The notes below the pieces were generated by a model, which saw only the letters and a list, made by a program, of their open reading frames with translations, ran no database searches and was not told where the DNA came from. From the NCBI GenBank assembly GCA_022376515.1, contig WTXI01000002.1, forward strand, positions 1,116,001-1,180,000: a DNA stretch of 64,000 bases, written 5' to 3'. The translations under genes and the position numbers were made by a program. Within the stretch, counting starts at the first letter, position 1. The number at the start of each line of letters is the position of its first letter. This stretch comes from Lactifluus volemus. Its lineage: Eukaryota > Basidiomycota > Agaricomycetes > Russulales > Russulaceae. Of this stretch, positions 46,980 through 60,314 are shown in pieces.

Positions 46980-48613
46980 CCAGCGGTCGGGATAGTATCT
47001 CCAAACCCCCCAGCGGAAGGCGGCATTACGACGACTCCTTGGCGCCCATCGAGGCATCGATGATCCGCCTGTTCGGCAGTTCCTACGGAGCTCTAATTCG
47101 GGATATGGGAATAACGCCTGTCAGAGAAAATAAAAGGGTTGCCTCGAGGGGGGTTCACCGTACGTTTACTTGTGTTATTGTTGACATGGGTAATCGAAGG
47201 AATGAGTTTTTCACAAAAGACAAGCTAGTGGGTTGACTTGTACAGTAGCACGGATGGGAACAAGCTAAATTGCCACTTCGCTGCGGCCATTTCGTAATTA
47301 GACTCGTTTTGACTTCCCGTCACCAGGTGGAGTACAAAAGCCCAAAAACGTACAGTTATGTGGCGCTGGGGCTGAGAAATATACTGTACAGTTAGTTATG
47401 TATGATCAACGCCCGCCCCGATAGTAGCACCGCCCCTTCTTCCTTTGTATGTATTGGAATGATCATCCTCTTCGGGACGCGCGCAATATCAGCGGCGATA
47501 GAAGAGATGCGCAACTACAGTACAGTACCGCACCGCACACTACAGAACTTGGAACGATCCCCTACAGTATGTCTCCACTTTTGGCGCAAGCGTCAATCTA
47601 GAATTAATATAGTTTCCTCCCCTCTCCAACCGTATTGCCGCGGCGCGGCGCCCGCAAGTTCCGATTGGACAAAAACAAAACAAAAACAACTGACAGTTTT
47701 GTGTGGGAAAATATATAGTACCAAGGTTCCGTCGCCAAGACATCAGTCGCACAAGGTTAATAATACGCCCGCCAAATAGGAATAAGTTACCGGGCGCGCA
47801 GCCATGACTACTTGTACTGTGTGAGAGAGTTCAAAGAAAAAAAATGGAAGGATGAGCGATGTACGGCGCGCGCTTTGACGACAAGCAAAGAACCAAATTG
47901 GCACTTAGCCGACCGAACCTTAGAAGACGGGGCCCCGCATGGCTCGGAGGCGAGCAAGAACAACGAACGAGTAACGGCATCTATAGGACGCGGCTCCACG
48001 TGGACCACGAATAAATGAGGGCATGTGGACAGAAGAGGGGTCGCCCCTTAATGGCTCCAACTACTACGCAGTCTATTTACGCATTTGTCGGCGATCTCCC
48101 TGATGACAAATTCAAGCAAACGGACTTAGTTTTGCAAGAGCAAATTCCCAACCCCGAACCCAAATCCTTGGATTCTAGCAGCGACGGTGTGCAACACCTT
48201 CCGTCAGCCGCATGGAGGTCGTGGTGATCATTACCCACGACAAGAATGGGCGATCTAATATAGTAGCGTGATGTTGCGCTTCCCTTACTTTCTCACCCGT
48301 TACGCCCTAAAATAGACTGAATTGAAGTTATATAACCTGATCACCGCACAACATCCAAAATGACCACCCTGGGAAGGTGCGTAACGACAGGGAAGCCTCG
48401 CGGCGGGCCTATTGCGCTTTGACACCATCCAGTTTGGCAGATAGAAGCCCACTCGAGCATTCTATCGTGATTGGGTAATCGATATCAGGTATCTAATTGG
48501 GTAGCTTGCCGTGACCTGCCACAGTTCATAGCTCTATATATAGGATCGACATTCCACGGAGACAATGGTGGGACAGCATAGCGTCAGCGGAGAGGAGTGC
48601 TGATGTATCGAAG

Positions 48614-51600
48614 TCAACCTTGGGATTGGGACGGGTAAGTTCCAGTCTGTATCCCTCCTTGGGCTTGGGCTTGCGCCTGAGCTGCTTGAGCCTGAGCCAG
48701 TACCTGAGCTTGATGTTGTACCGCCGCCGCCGCCTGTGCTTGCGCTTGCGCTTGTGCTGCCTGTGCATAGCCCTGCTGCATCATCGTATGTCGTTGCTGT
48801 GCTCGTCTTAGGCCTACTGTGTAGAATGAAACAACCACTCACCATGATATTCTGTTGGATGCGCATGGCCTGTTCCATTTGTTCTTGCGTGAGCTGTACC
48901 CCTACCCCAGGAAGTGACGAATAGAATATCGCTGCGGCCTGATTCTGTCGCGCGGTAGCTGCATGAGCCAAGTTCGGCGATGGCTGAGCATGTCCTGGGT
49001 GCTGTAGGGCTGACGATGGGCGAGGAGGGTTCGGCGTGGTTGATGTTCGCGGCGGAGAGGAATGTGAAATGACAGGAGACGAGACAGGCGCTCTCTGAGC
49101 AAAACCTGGGGAGAGATGTGGGGGATTAATATTTGGGCCAGCAGCGGTAATGTTCGCATTCGCGGCGGCCAGGACTCGCTGCTGGGCAGCCTGAACATGC
49201 AAAATCTGCTGGGGAGGTACACGCGAAGGACTGGCGGCTGGTATCCGCTGTTGTTGCGAGATGTTGACCTGCGAGCGTATTTGCGGCACCGCTTGTCCGT
49301 TAATTTGAGCCCTTAATGCATTATTATTCTGAGTTGGCTGTTGTGCGGGTTGCCCCTGCCCTTGTCCTTGAGCAAGCGCGACCTGGGTCGGAGTCTAAGG
49401 AGAGCACTCGTTAGTGTGCGAGTGGTGCGATCACCAACTGCAACGTACATGAGGTTGCCCCGGTGTCCCGTTTCCCATGCGTTGGAGCATCTGCTGTCGC
49501 TGCGCTTCCTCTGCCCTTCGCCGGGATATCATTTCCTGAGCCTCTTTCTCGGCCTTCATGCGGCTCAGCTCCCCGGGCCCGAGTTTGGGTAGTTTGGAGA
49601 ATTGCCCATGCGTGTCATGAATAGTGGGATTCTTCCTGTTAGTGACTACGTCATGGTTGGGCAGTGAACAGAGGGGAAAATAGCTGGTGTACACTGACTG
49701 GCAGCTTTCTGAGCAGCATCCCGCTTTTTCACAACTTTTCGCAAGGTTTCGAACATCAGAGCATGCCTACGTCGTTTTCTCGGCTCGAAGGTGGCAGATT
49801 GTACCGGACCTACACTCGAGCTGACACTAGCCATACGCTTTCTTGTGGTTATTTGTGACTGCGGGGGTCGAACAGAAGTGGATGAAGAGGATCCATCCTG
49901 CATAAATTCTCTCTCGTTCCGCTCTTTGCCCAACCACCTTAGCCTGTAGCGCTCTTTGCATTCCCAGTCAGCACGTTTCTCCAAAGCGATTGCACCACGG
50001 AGCGAGTTGAACAAGTCTGCCACGAGACCCCAATTTTTAGGGTATTTTTCTGCCAAATTCCTGAGCAGAAGGTCGTCTTGGAGGGACCACAAGGTATCCC
50101 CACGCTTTGCTGAATCACGAGGAGTGCTAGATAAAACGACATCGTCATCTGGAATGAGAAGGGTTGGTTTTCCCCCATCAAATAAGCCTTGAAAAGAGTA
50201 AAAAGCGATGAACATGGTACATAAAGGAATAAAACGTACTGTTTGAAGGCTCGTCGGGAATTCTATGAGACGCATCAAAGTCCGGCACCACAGGGGCATC
50301 GTCGATGCTTGTCCAGTGGTCGTCGTCCCAACGCACCGCCGGGTTTAGAGCAGCTAGTAGTGTGGGTCGTGTGCGCATGAAAGGACCCATAGCGGTCAAC
50401 TTGGTATGAGTAGTAGGATCTGCGCGTTTATGGGGGTCGTCGCGATCTCGCTTTTCTGATTTTTTCTTTCCCTCAGACTGCAAAGTCGATGGCCCCGCTA
50501 GTGGCGGAGGGTCATAGAACGAGAATGGCAATTCTGGAAAGATCTGGAATATGTCGGTGGGTAATGCGTGGTAGGTCTCATGAGGCGCGTCGTCTGAAGC
50601 AGCATCACGAAGTTTGTGGATGTGAAGGTCGTCAAAGTCGAGAACGAGCTTGTCATAGTCGTAGTACGCAATGTGGTTGCGAAGTGGCGAGTAAATACTC
50701 GGTTTCGGGTGTTGCCTAGGTGCTAAGACTGGTTGTCCAGCTGTGGGTTCCAGAGGAGGCATGTCTGAGCCAAGGATTGGATCATCTGACGTCGGCTTCA
50801 AACCAGTTGGAATACCAGGTTGGGCCATTTCGCTGGGGCGACCTGCATTGTCGGCCAAGGGTTCATCCTCCTTGAGGTCTGCATCCAGAGTCGATACAGT
50901 CGGCTGCATCGCGTGTAGCACAGACGAATCATCTACATCCTCTTCTTTGGGCCTGATTTCGTTCTCGGGTTGGGTTGACTCGCTACGCTCTGCGTGTCCA
51001 AGGGCCTCTTCCAGCACGGCGCGGGGCTCGAGAGCATCAACTACTTCCTGTTTCTCCAACTCTTGTTCGTCGTCGCTGTCATCGGAGCCATAGTCCGCAG
51101 ATATGAGATTCGTGGAAAAGGGTCTTTCGTCCGAGTCATCTTGCATTTCCCCATCCTCTCCTTGGTCATGTTCTATGATCATCTCCACGTCGTCGATCTC
51201 TCGAGACTCGTCGTGAGACGGCCGGCTCCAGTCCACAACAATACCCTTCTCCTTTCTTGCCTCTCGATTGCCAGCACGATGCCACTCGAGAACAGCAGAA
51301 GACAGCCTGTACGCCACGGCAATCTTCCATCTACGCTCTTCTCGAAAATCGGTACGCATCCAATGCTATTAAGAGTTGTTAGGGAGCACATCCTTTTTTA
51401 CCGGAAACAAACCTACCATTTCATCCAAGAGGTAGTCCCAATGGGTTTTAGATACGTTCCCAGTTCCACGCTGCTTCTTTGGCTGTCGGTAACTCCACTT
51501 GCCTGCCTCTTTGAGCTGTTCTATGCGCTCTAACACTCGAACGAAACGCAGTTCATTAAAGGCCACCTAAATGTTCGTTGGGTGTCGCAGAAATCTCTAG

Positions 51601-53108
51601 AAGACAAAATGCTCACATTCCAGTCCCGGGTACTCAGGGTTTTTGTAGCGCGAGATACCCTCTTCCACAACGGGTTTGCTCTGATCGTTGCCCCCCATTT
51701 GTTGATGCCCAATGGTACAGAGTCGTCTGTGATATCCTTACGACCTTCAGAACCTTTGTCCTTCTCTTTGTCTTTCTTGCGCTGACTCTTGCCAAGTTTC
51801 AACCGCCGCTGTTGGTCTAACGGGAGTGATTTCACAGGTGGAAGTGTGTAATTGCGTTTCAAGGAAAATTCGGGATGGAGCCATTCGTTTGTGTTAAGAG
51901 ATGAGGGTTCCACGATGGTTAGGTCAAGGACGTATTGGGGTGGCTCCCCAATGGGAGCCAGGGTAACGGGGATGAAAACTTCAGTGGATGGTTTTGGAGG
52001 AAGCATAAACGCAGAGGGAGGCAAAGCAACAACAACCATAGGGGCGGGTGCGGGCGATGGTGAAGGTAAAGGCGACGGTCGTGTTTCTGTCGGTGAGGCT
52101 GGTGGTGGGGTTAACGGTGCTGGGCTGTGGTCGGGAATAAGTAGAATAGGTTCGTCGACTTCGAGATGCGATTCCTCTAAAATGTCAACATCCATATCTT
52201 CCTCCACAGTGATTTCCTCCACGACTGCGGGGGACGCCAATGCCACAGGTCCGGATTCTCCGCCGGATTCAAGAACCGACAGGGCAGGGTCAGCCTCTGA
52301 GGGAGCGACTGAATCTATCGTTTCCTCATCTTCAAATGGCTCGCTCAAGACCTCAGGTTGAGAAGTGTCCGCGCCGATGTCGGCAAGCGTGTCTTCAGGT
52401 GAAGCACCTGGAGGCATCGTAGGCGCCTCCATGGGAGGGCTGCTGTACCCACTCGAAGGTTGTAGAGGTCGGGTTGGTGGCTCTTCCTCAGGGAGTTCGA
52501 AAGATGGCTCTTCAGAAATCTCCATAGACACATCTGGTGACGGGGCTTGTGAACTACTACTAAGGCTCGGTGAGCGGTCTTCCACTGGTGCGGCAGAGTC
52601 CAAGTCCATTTCTGTGCCTGCTGGTGGTGGTGAAGGGGACGAGAGAGGTTCAGACATGGGAGAGACAGCAGGGAGTACGGACGAGGAACCATTGCCGATG
52701 TCGGAGACGGGACTCGCTCGTTGGCTATTCAGGCGGGGGGAGGGAGGGGCGAATTCACTGTCAGCCAGTTGTGCAATACTGCCAGCCCCTTGACTGGAGA
52801 GGAGCACGAGGTGAGCGAAGCGGGTAGAAAGAAAGGAGGGCCGCACGGTTTAGAGATGTCGAATCTATCTATAAATTCTCTAAGAGCAGCGTCATCTTGC
52901 ACCTCCGCAGTGAGAATCAACTCGACGTTGTTGCGTCTTTGTAGCAAGACGAACATTTCGCGCAAGTAGTCATTTCTGCGTCGTGTTATTTCGCTAGAAT
53001 GGGGAATTCAGGAGATGAAAAGGACAGATATGACTGTAAAGCTCACTCGAGTTTGGCGAGACGTTCCTCGAGAATATTTTCATGAACGGGGGCCGCAGGG
53101 GAAGACAT
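48614..53108 (-). CDS. VID21: NuA4 complex scaffold VID21/EAF1 (HSA-SANT)
   Basis: ATG 53108 gives [20 protein letters not shown], then [21 protein letters not shown] long acidic Pro/Ser region follows. The HSA domain spans [49 protein letters not shown] and LSSAVLEWH. The SANT/Myb repeat is [20 protein letters not shown] with [13 protein letters not shown]. After [20 protein letters not shown] comes a Gln/Ala-rich low-complexity tail ending YPSQSQG at 48614. HSA binds actin and Arp4, and VID21/Eaf1 is the platform that assembles the NuA4 histone acetyltransferase, related to metazoan p400. About 1,350 residues; the splice sites I checked are in phase. Confidence 0.9.
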
Positions 53109-53382
53109 GACGGTTTCGCGCCTGAGATGGTCAAAAGTCAGCGGGCCGCGCCTTGCTGGCCTGCGTTCACTCGTATTATGTAATAGAGTCAGACTCTGGT
53201 AGTGGCAAACTTGGGTGTGTGCAATTACGGGTATCAGAAAAAAAAAAAACTGAAAGCGTACATGGGATTGGCTTGTAAGAAATGGATGATTAGCATGCAA
53301 TGTACTAGTCAATGAACGGACAAATAAATAGTGTCCAACACTCGCGGTCACATCAATTATCCGCTAACAAAAACTGTCCTCT

Positions 53383-55439
53383 TCAGTTTAGCGGTTGACC
53401 TTCTCCTAGGTCATTTACAGAAGACAGCCTCTCGCTGGACTCCCCAGTAGGCGCCATAAAGAATTCATCGGAAGTGGAAGACATGCTGGTCGTCGTCTCA
53501 TCTGGCATATCATCGTCACTGATTTGGTCTGATTCCGATTGATCATCTGCGAGCCCAACTTCACCTCCACTGCCAACAAATTTGACAGTAGCACTGGCAT
53601 TCAGCTCCCCATCCTCAGACTGGTATTCGTCATCGTTTATAGATGAGCTTTCAGCGGGGAGCAGGAGGGGCTCCGTAACTTGCCGCGGTGAATCGGCGGG
53701 TAGTGAAGGTTTTGTAGGTGGTGAATCTAACGCAGGAGCCGAGTCATTTAACAGGGGCGTGATTGGTGCACTCGGGATTGAGGGGGAAGGGGTTGCATCT
53801 CCGGACAACGAAGTAGCCGTTCTTTGGTGGATCGATTTTGGAGGAGGGATTGGTGCGTCTCGTTGTCCGGGATTTGAGACCTCAAAAGTGGTTCTCGAGG
53901 GATGACTAACTTGTCGCATTAAGGACCCCCTGCTTTCTATATCATCCGGGTGCGACTCAGAGCCGGGACTGGGAGGCGTAATATCGTCGTGAGTTGGAAG
54001 GTCAACCGGAAGGGGGGCAGGGGGTTTCGTGACAGAGATGATGGGGACTGGTGACGTTTTCGGAGGCCCAAGAGAGTCAACATTGCCTTGTTCGGATTGA
54101 GACGACGCTATGTCCATGTCACCGACGTCGACGAAGACGGGAATCGGTACTTCGGCACTAGGGCTCACAGTGGCGTCCGCAAGATCTAAGACGCCCAGAC
54201 CAACCTTCTCTGGCGCCTGTAACATCAAGAACAGGAAATTACAACCCGAGTGAGTCAAGACTGAAGTGTACATACCTTGCCCTTCTCTTGCGCCGGGAGG
54301 TCGGGGATTAGGCGCGCTTCGTGCCACTTGCGGAGACTTCTATCTGCCCAGGCCTCCAGTGTTGTCCAACCTCGATACTCGCCGGCAAGGCGCATACCGC
54401 CCATCGCTATACCACCCGCCCCTTCACCAGATCCCCTCCCAGTCCCGTCAAAGAAATAACTCTCGTAGCCAACATCGTCCTCGCTTCCCTCACTTTCATT
54501 CGAAATGCCGAGCTCGAACCCTTCTCCAGACTCGAGGTCCTCCGCAAAGCTAGCGAGCCAGTGAGCCCAGCCGAAAGGACCGTCTCCTCTCCACAGGACG
54601 ACCTTGGTGTCGAAGTCACGGCCAAAGACAATGACCTGACCAACAGCACCTCCCACCCCAGGGTTAAGATCGACCCCGACATAATTGCCTGTCTTGTCAG
54701 TGATAAGTGGAATCCACCCGCGCTGGGAGTATTCCTTGCGAATCCAGCCCGGCGGAATTGACTGCATAACTTGACGCAATCGCGGGTGAGCTCCAGTATT
54801 CGGGTCATCGTCGACTTCACGCCAAAACCTCCACTCATCAAGTACCTCATCGAGGGGGAGAAGATGCAGACCAAAAAAGAGTCCCTCAGAGCAGCCAGCC
54901 GACGACTCGGGTTCTTGGCCATCGACTACTAGGTAAGATTCACGGATGACCTGTGGAAGAGAGAAACCGAACTGCGTCTCTATGTTGGCGAGGTCTTGTG
55001 GGAGGATGCCATAGTTGAGCGTGTCGCCCAACTCGGGATACTCGACGGACAACCAGGTGCGGATACGGGACCATGTCTGTTCGAGAGATGGGTATTGGGG
55101 AATGGGGGAAGAGGAGCGTTGCTGATGGGTAATAGGGAAGTCGGTCGTGAACGGGAGGGTGGTCTGGTGAGAGGGTCAGAAGAAGAGGTGAGAGGGTTAA
55201 GAGTGAACGCACGCGTCTGAGAGATAACCGTATTGTGTTCCGTTTGACTGTGGGGGGTATGTAAACGAACTGGACATGGCTGATTGTGGAGAGGCCATGG
55301 AGGAATTTGCGGAGAAGAGACCATTTCTCGAAAAGGCGGGGGACGGAAGAGAGAAAGCCTCTTGGGTAGCGGAGAGTACTTTTCGTCTTCCCTGCATAGA
55401 AGAATCTGAAGAAGAAAAGAATGAGGAGAACCAACCCAT
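53383..55439 (-). CDS. KNR4: Cell wall assembly regulator KNR4/SMI1
   Basis: ATG 55439 gives MGWFSSFFSSSDSSMQGRRK. An intron (GTGCGT...CACCAG) leads to PSRSRPTS, then SLEQTWSRIRTWLSVEYPEL, GILPQDLANIETQFGFSLPQ and VIRESYLVVDGQEP, the SUKH/SMI1 domain. It continues GLFFGLHLLPLDEVLDEWRF, WIPLITDKTGNYVGVDLNPG and VIVFGRDFDTKVVLWRGDGP. The C-terminal half is disordered, Pro/Ser-rich and acidic, as in yeast Knr4, which links the cell-wall integrity MAP kinase Slt2 to glucan and chitin synthesis. One base seems missing near 55131-55137 (expected SLITHQQRSS). About 630 residues; tandem with VID21. Confidence 0.9.
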
Positions 55440-56353
55440 GATATGGGAGTCGGACGAGGGGGAGTACGAGGCAAAGCCAAAGCAAGGGCTGGGTCCGAGT
55501 AACTAAACTTATTATTACCCTTACAAGTCACCAACCCGAACCCGAAACCCGAAACCTCCCCCATCCGCCAACCTGAAATGAAAAAAAAAACTACTGATCA
55601 ATACCCCATTTGATGTCAACAATCCTTGCTATTCGCCATCTTCCTCTTATCAAGCCATGACGGACAGCTCAACTGCGTCGTCTCTATCTGGTCATGAATT
55701 TCCAACCAGTTGGGAATGTTGATCATTCGTATCCAAAAGGCGAGCGAGGCGCCTAGCGCTCTTTGCCATCACAACCTTCAAGGCAATTGGTAATAGAAGT
55801 GCTGGCAGCCCAGTGAATGAGCTGTCCTCACCCGAGTAGGATGACTATAAAATATAGTTAGGGCTGCAAGAAATAGGCTTTCTATTGATCTTCCATTTCC
55901 TAGTTTTACTTGTTTGTTACCTAGTGCAATGCGTATAAGGATTACATTGTGCGCGCCTGCGGGAGTACAGTAACCATGGCTGGTGTTCCAGCGCGCTTTA
56001 TGGGTGTCTTGAGCTATGAGGCGATCTCGTTCTCAGTCAAAATGTACTAATTCAAGGTTACTTATCCATACTGATGTCATACCCGCTAAGCAAGATGTCA
56101 TCAACGTACAGAGCTGTCTTTATGCAAAAGCTGTGGCCATGGTCCGTCCGTCGTTAGGTTGGTTTTAAGTTTGAGTGACGTTTGATACGAAGGTACAGTA
56201 TGCCCATTTGGTGGGTGTCGCTCGCATTTTTCATAAAGCTCTCCGCATCGCCTTGCCTTACCCTCCGTGGCGAGTCACCGGCAGTCTTTCGGGGTTTTCA
56301 CTGCCCCAGATCGCAACTTCAACCCGTTTGTTCTTCGCATTTGACTAAACGCC
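55440..56353. other. Intergenic region upstream of KNR4 and the STE3 remnant
   Basis: Holds the KNR4 promoter, an A-run at 55579-55588 and a 21-codon open frame at 55657-55719 discussed in findings. No confident gene. Confidence 0.4.
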
Positions 56354-57307
56354 ATGAGTTCAACTTTCAATCTGGCCTATATTGTCTTTTCTTTCATTGG
56401 CTTCTTGCTCTCTGTCATTCCGTTCTACCTGCATCTTTAAGGTAAGCTGCAATGTACGATGTTTGAAACCTTATGGTCCACGTCACAGCGTTGAACACGG
56501 GAACTATGATATGGACCGCCTGGGCGGATGTCTGACACATTGCATTAACTCGACCATATGCCGCGGTCGACAGAGCTCCGATCTACTGTGATACCGGTAA
56601 GACTCTGATGCCTGTTTCCTAAACAGCCTCACCGGTGACTCGCATTTTGGCATCGGACTCTCAGCTTGCACTCTTTGTATTAACCGCCGCCTCTAAAAGA
56701 TTGCCGCTCCGAAAGCTGTAACGACAACACGGGCTGAGAAATGTCGTGGAGTCATCATTGATCCAGTCATTGCTCTTGCTTGGCCTCCCAGTTTCGGGGA
56801 TGGGACTGCTAATTCCCCCTACCTCTTACTGACATCTGTCAACGTACTCCTTTTCTACACATGTCCCCTGCCATCGCCTTTCAGTCCTCCAGCTCATTTA
56901 CCAATAGCCATGGCATTCTATCATTTCTTCAAGCGCAAGCGCCGGCTGGCGGAGGTAATGCTGTACTGTGACCTACATCTGGGTCTCTACATTCGCTTGG
57001 CATTGCTAGCCTGTTCCGAGGTGGTTCACAATAATACCCACATTCCTCAGTTCCCGACCAACTCGAATGGCGGAGTACTACTCGGAATATGCCGTAACTG
57101 ACATAGCTATCTGGTCAGTTGTTTATTCCGCCTTCATCTCCTTTGCGTCCTTCGGCTCTGTGGATGAGGCGAGGGATTAGACAGGCGCAATTCCATCCAT
57201 TCTTTATCCGATCAACTTTCCATCCCTTGAAATTTCATTGCCAGCAACCTGAAGTCCGACCTGAAAACCGAACCTTTGGAGTACACTGTGCCCTCTTCTT
57301 TGTCTAG
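56354..57307 (+). pseudogene. Decayed STE3-type pheromone receptor
   Basis: Fragments of the seven-helix STE3 receptor occur in order with stops and frame changes between them. ATG 56354: MSSTFNLAYIVFSFIGFLLS, VIPFYLHL then TAA where the family has Glu. After an intron-like gap: LNTGTMIWTAWA, GCLTHCINSTICRG, DRAPIYCDT. Next: FGIGLSACTLCINRRL, stop, KIAAPKAVTTTRAEKCRGVI. Then YHFFKRKRRLAEV, LYIRLALLACSEVV, and finally SAFISFASFGSVDEARD before another stop. STE3 receptors bind lipopeptide pheromones at the B mating-type locus of basidiomycetes; many genomes also carry non-mating-type STE3-like genes. Too many lesions for sequencing error alone. Confidence 0.8.
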
Positions 57308-58005
57308 CTTCGCGGACGGCCTCTAGACCAATTACCTCAACCCCCAGATAGAGTCAACGCTACGTTACAACCAACATCTTCCTACACTGTTAATGGCGCC
57401 GACGCCGTCTGAACTTGTCTCTGTTTACTTCATTCTTTGGTATTGACTAGTATTTTTTTACTGCTGTCGTATTTATACCCCTCTACTTGCAACAGATATA
57501 CACTTGAATATGAAAGTGATTGTGAGTCTGACTAGTTAGAGGTCAAATACTATACTATCAGTGTGAGAGGGAAACCCAGCTCTTGTGCTCAAACACTTCA
57601 GATTTTCTTCACCATCAAATGCACTACACGTAAGCTTGTAGAAGTGCAAACGCGGCCAGAAGGAGTACCTGCAACTTGCCACTGCTGCAATGTCCTCTCC
57701 CAATCTGAGGAGCAGAGACACTAGCAACTAAAACAGTCTTGGAGAGGGTAAGAAGGATGCAACGTCGAAGGGGTGCCAGTCGTCTCATTCCTCAGTATAG
57801 CCCCTCCTGGATATGACACAAGGATAACATCCTGAGAATCAGTGGGCCCCCAGGATGGTGGCCATCTGCAACGAGCAATAGTAGGTGCTGAGGGCTTCTT
57901 TGACTTTCAGCTTATCGACCTAGCATTAAAGATAGAAGGTTGTTGTTCGTGCGTCCCATTTTGGCCGCCAAGTGACAGCAAGGTACATACAACGTACAAT
58001 GGTAT
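57308..58005. other. Intergenic region
   Basis: About 700 bp between the receptor remnant and the SCOT stop codon. No gene recognised. Confidence 0.4.
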
Positions 58006-60085
58006 TTAGAACCTACCCAGCTGGTTTCTGACATAGAATTCGCAGCCAGTCTTTGCCCGCACTTCATCCACAGTGACACCATCTGCTAGATCGATCAACG
58101 TGAGCTCTCCCTTCTGGCGATTCACATCGAACGCGCCAAGTTCTGTGATGATTTGGCTGACAGCGCGGGCGCCGGTCAACGGGAGCGTGCATTTCCTCAA
58201 AATCTTTGGGCTACCGTCCTTTGCACAATGTTCCATCACGACAATGACTTTAGTATTGTCGGGGTTTGAGACAAGGTCCATGGCACCACCAATACCTACT
58301 CTAATCTGTGAGTACGGAGCTCAGCGTCTCATAAATAATGAGTCACCTTTGACGAGCTTTCCAGGTATCATGAAGTTCGCAATGTCACCTGCCTGCGAGA
58401 CTTGCATCGCCTTGCGAGTAAAAGTAATATCAGTAGCTGTGAAACCAAATCTACGTGATCTGTAATCTTACCCCGAGGATGGCGACATCGATGTGTCCAC
58501 CTCGTATCATTGCAAATGACTCGCTGGTATCTGCGAGGCTTTTCAGCATCTCGACTGACGACCATGCTGCATCTCCACATACCGAAAACCGATGCTCCAG
58601 GCAACAAGGTCACAGTCTCTTTTCCTGCATTGATGATGTCCCTAGTTGAAAAGGCTCAGCATACGTAGAACAAGTTTCAGGAAACTGTTCTCACGCGTCC
58701 AGTTGTTCCTTAGTTGGGTACGGACCCATACCAAGAATCCCGTTTTCGCTCTGTAGCCACACTTTCACATCAGACTGGAGATGTTCCGGGACTAAGGTCG
58801 GCATCCCGATTCCCAAATTTACGTGGAAACCGTCTTTGAGTTCTTTGGCTGCGCGCCGCGCAATCCTGTGACGGATGTCCAAGTCGGCATGCTTGTCTCC
58901 CTCCCGGCTATCTGATTCAGTTTGAGCTAGAGTTAGAATGTCTATTTGCTTCTTTGCGGTCGCCTTGACAATTCGGTCGACGTATATGCCAGGTAAGTGG
59001 ATAGCATTTGGGGAGATCGAGCCAACGGGGACGATGTTTTCAGCCTGTCATAAAAAGATCAGTCAGGTCCATGTACATTGCCTTTTGGCACGATACTTGC
59101 CTCAACTATGGTCAATTTTGCATTCTTTGCCATGACGGTGTTGAAATTGTTTGCAGCATACCTGCCGAGAGTTTTAACGGATGAAAGTGCGAGTTCCGGT
59201 ATGGGGCGAACCTGAATACGGTGTTTCCCACTTCATCCACTTTCCATGCCCTCACAAAGGCAACATCCCCGGCAATGGCACGTTCGAGCACACATCTTAG
59301 TCCGTTGAGTTCGCGGGATTCCTTCTTGGTCCCAGGAATCTTTACACCTCCGGACACGCCGTTCTCATGGTAGCGGATGGGTATCGCACCCTCCTCTACC
59401 GCGGTAGAAGCGCCGGTAGGAGTAAAGAATGCGGGTATTCCGGCGGCGTGTGCGCGTAGGCGTTCGACAAGAGTGCCCTGCGGTACAAGTTCCAAGGATA
59501 TCTTCCCTTGGAGATAGAGTTGTTCAAATTGCTTGTTCCTAAAAAAGTAGCAGTCACGAATCCGATCGAAGAGGGTGGATACGCGATATGAACCCTCCGA
59601 TATACGAAGATATCATCTTGTTAATCTGCCCCGCGTGGAGTAGCTTCCCTATATGAACAGTTTTTCTCAGCTGTGATATAAAGGATGGGAGGTTCATACA
59701 TACCCAGTCCAAACTGTCCCGAACCAGCATTGTTAGAGACCGCGGTCAAGTCGCGCACGTCCGCTCTCGCAGCCAGTGCACCGATCAAGGTGTCTGTGAC
59801 GTAGCTTCAGTTTTGGGTAGACGCTCGCCCCGGATTGCCTACCTGGTGTTCCGCAGAGGCCGAAACCTGTGTAGCTTTCAGCACTTCGCAGTTCTGCAGC
59901 TGATATTAGACCAATTTACCTCCGCTGAGCAGCACATCTCCAGAGTTGACCACGTTGACAGCCTCATCAACCGACTCCCACACTTTCTTCCTCTTCGCGA
60001 TTGAATATGCGCGGACTCGAGCAAAGTGTACGGCCGGAAGACTTGCACGTAAGTTGCGACGAAGAAGCCAAGTTCTGAAGAGCAT
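58006..60085 (-). CDS. OXCT1: Mitochondrial succinyl-CoA:3-ketoacid-CoA transferase (SCOT)
   Basis: ATG 60085 gives [20 protein letters not shown], an Arg-rich mitochondrial presequence. Subunit A region: [105 protein letters not shown]. Subunit B region: [31 protein letters not shown] (SENG motif with catalytic Glu), [47 protein letters not shown]. It ends YVRNQLGRF. It moves CoA from succinyl-CoA to acetoacetate. About 510 residues in many exons, full length, all junctions checked in frame. Confidence 0.94.
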
Positions 60086-60314
60086 GTTCACCGAACAGTT
60101 GGTGTGAATTCCGACGATGTGCTATTATGTATTATATATATCATTGAACGGTTGGAAACGTTTCCGAATTGCACTTTTCCAAGAGCCGACGGATCTTGGG
60201 GACTACGTGACTAATGGCCCGGACCGAGCTTCGAACAAGTCGAGGTAAAGTATCGACCTACAGTACACTACTTTACAGTGACATTCAGAAGTAACTCCTC
60301 CCCTTTTCTGCCAT
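60086..60314. promoter_or_regulatory. SCOT promoter / twinfilin 3' end
   Basis: 229 bp between two minus-strand genes; must hold the SCOT promoter. An AT-rich TATTATATATATC stretch lies at about 60127-60139, 42-54 bp upstream of the start codon. Confidence 0.35.

Larger units (their letters stand above)
45718..48613. other. Gene-poor 2.9-kb region
   Basis: No confident gene. It contains the 3' end of the glucanase gene, a possible small minus-strand exon (46091-46280), an 18-bp inverted repeat pair (46312-46329 and 46962-46979), AT-rich stretches near 46340-46440 and 46740-46870, and several TACAGTA-like words near 47380-47570. It may hold decayed transposon sequence or a small RNA gene I cannot recognise. 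Confidence 0.5.

Noticed and set aside
47402..48227. Open frames between 47.4 and 48.2 kb
   Set aside because: Short, with no domains or splice structure; sequence shows no coding pattern.
51852..52793. Plus-strand Gly/Ser-rich frames opposite VID21
   Set aside because: Shadows of the Pro/Ser/Glu-rich VID21 region; no independent support.
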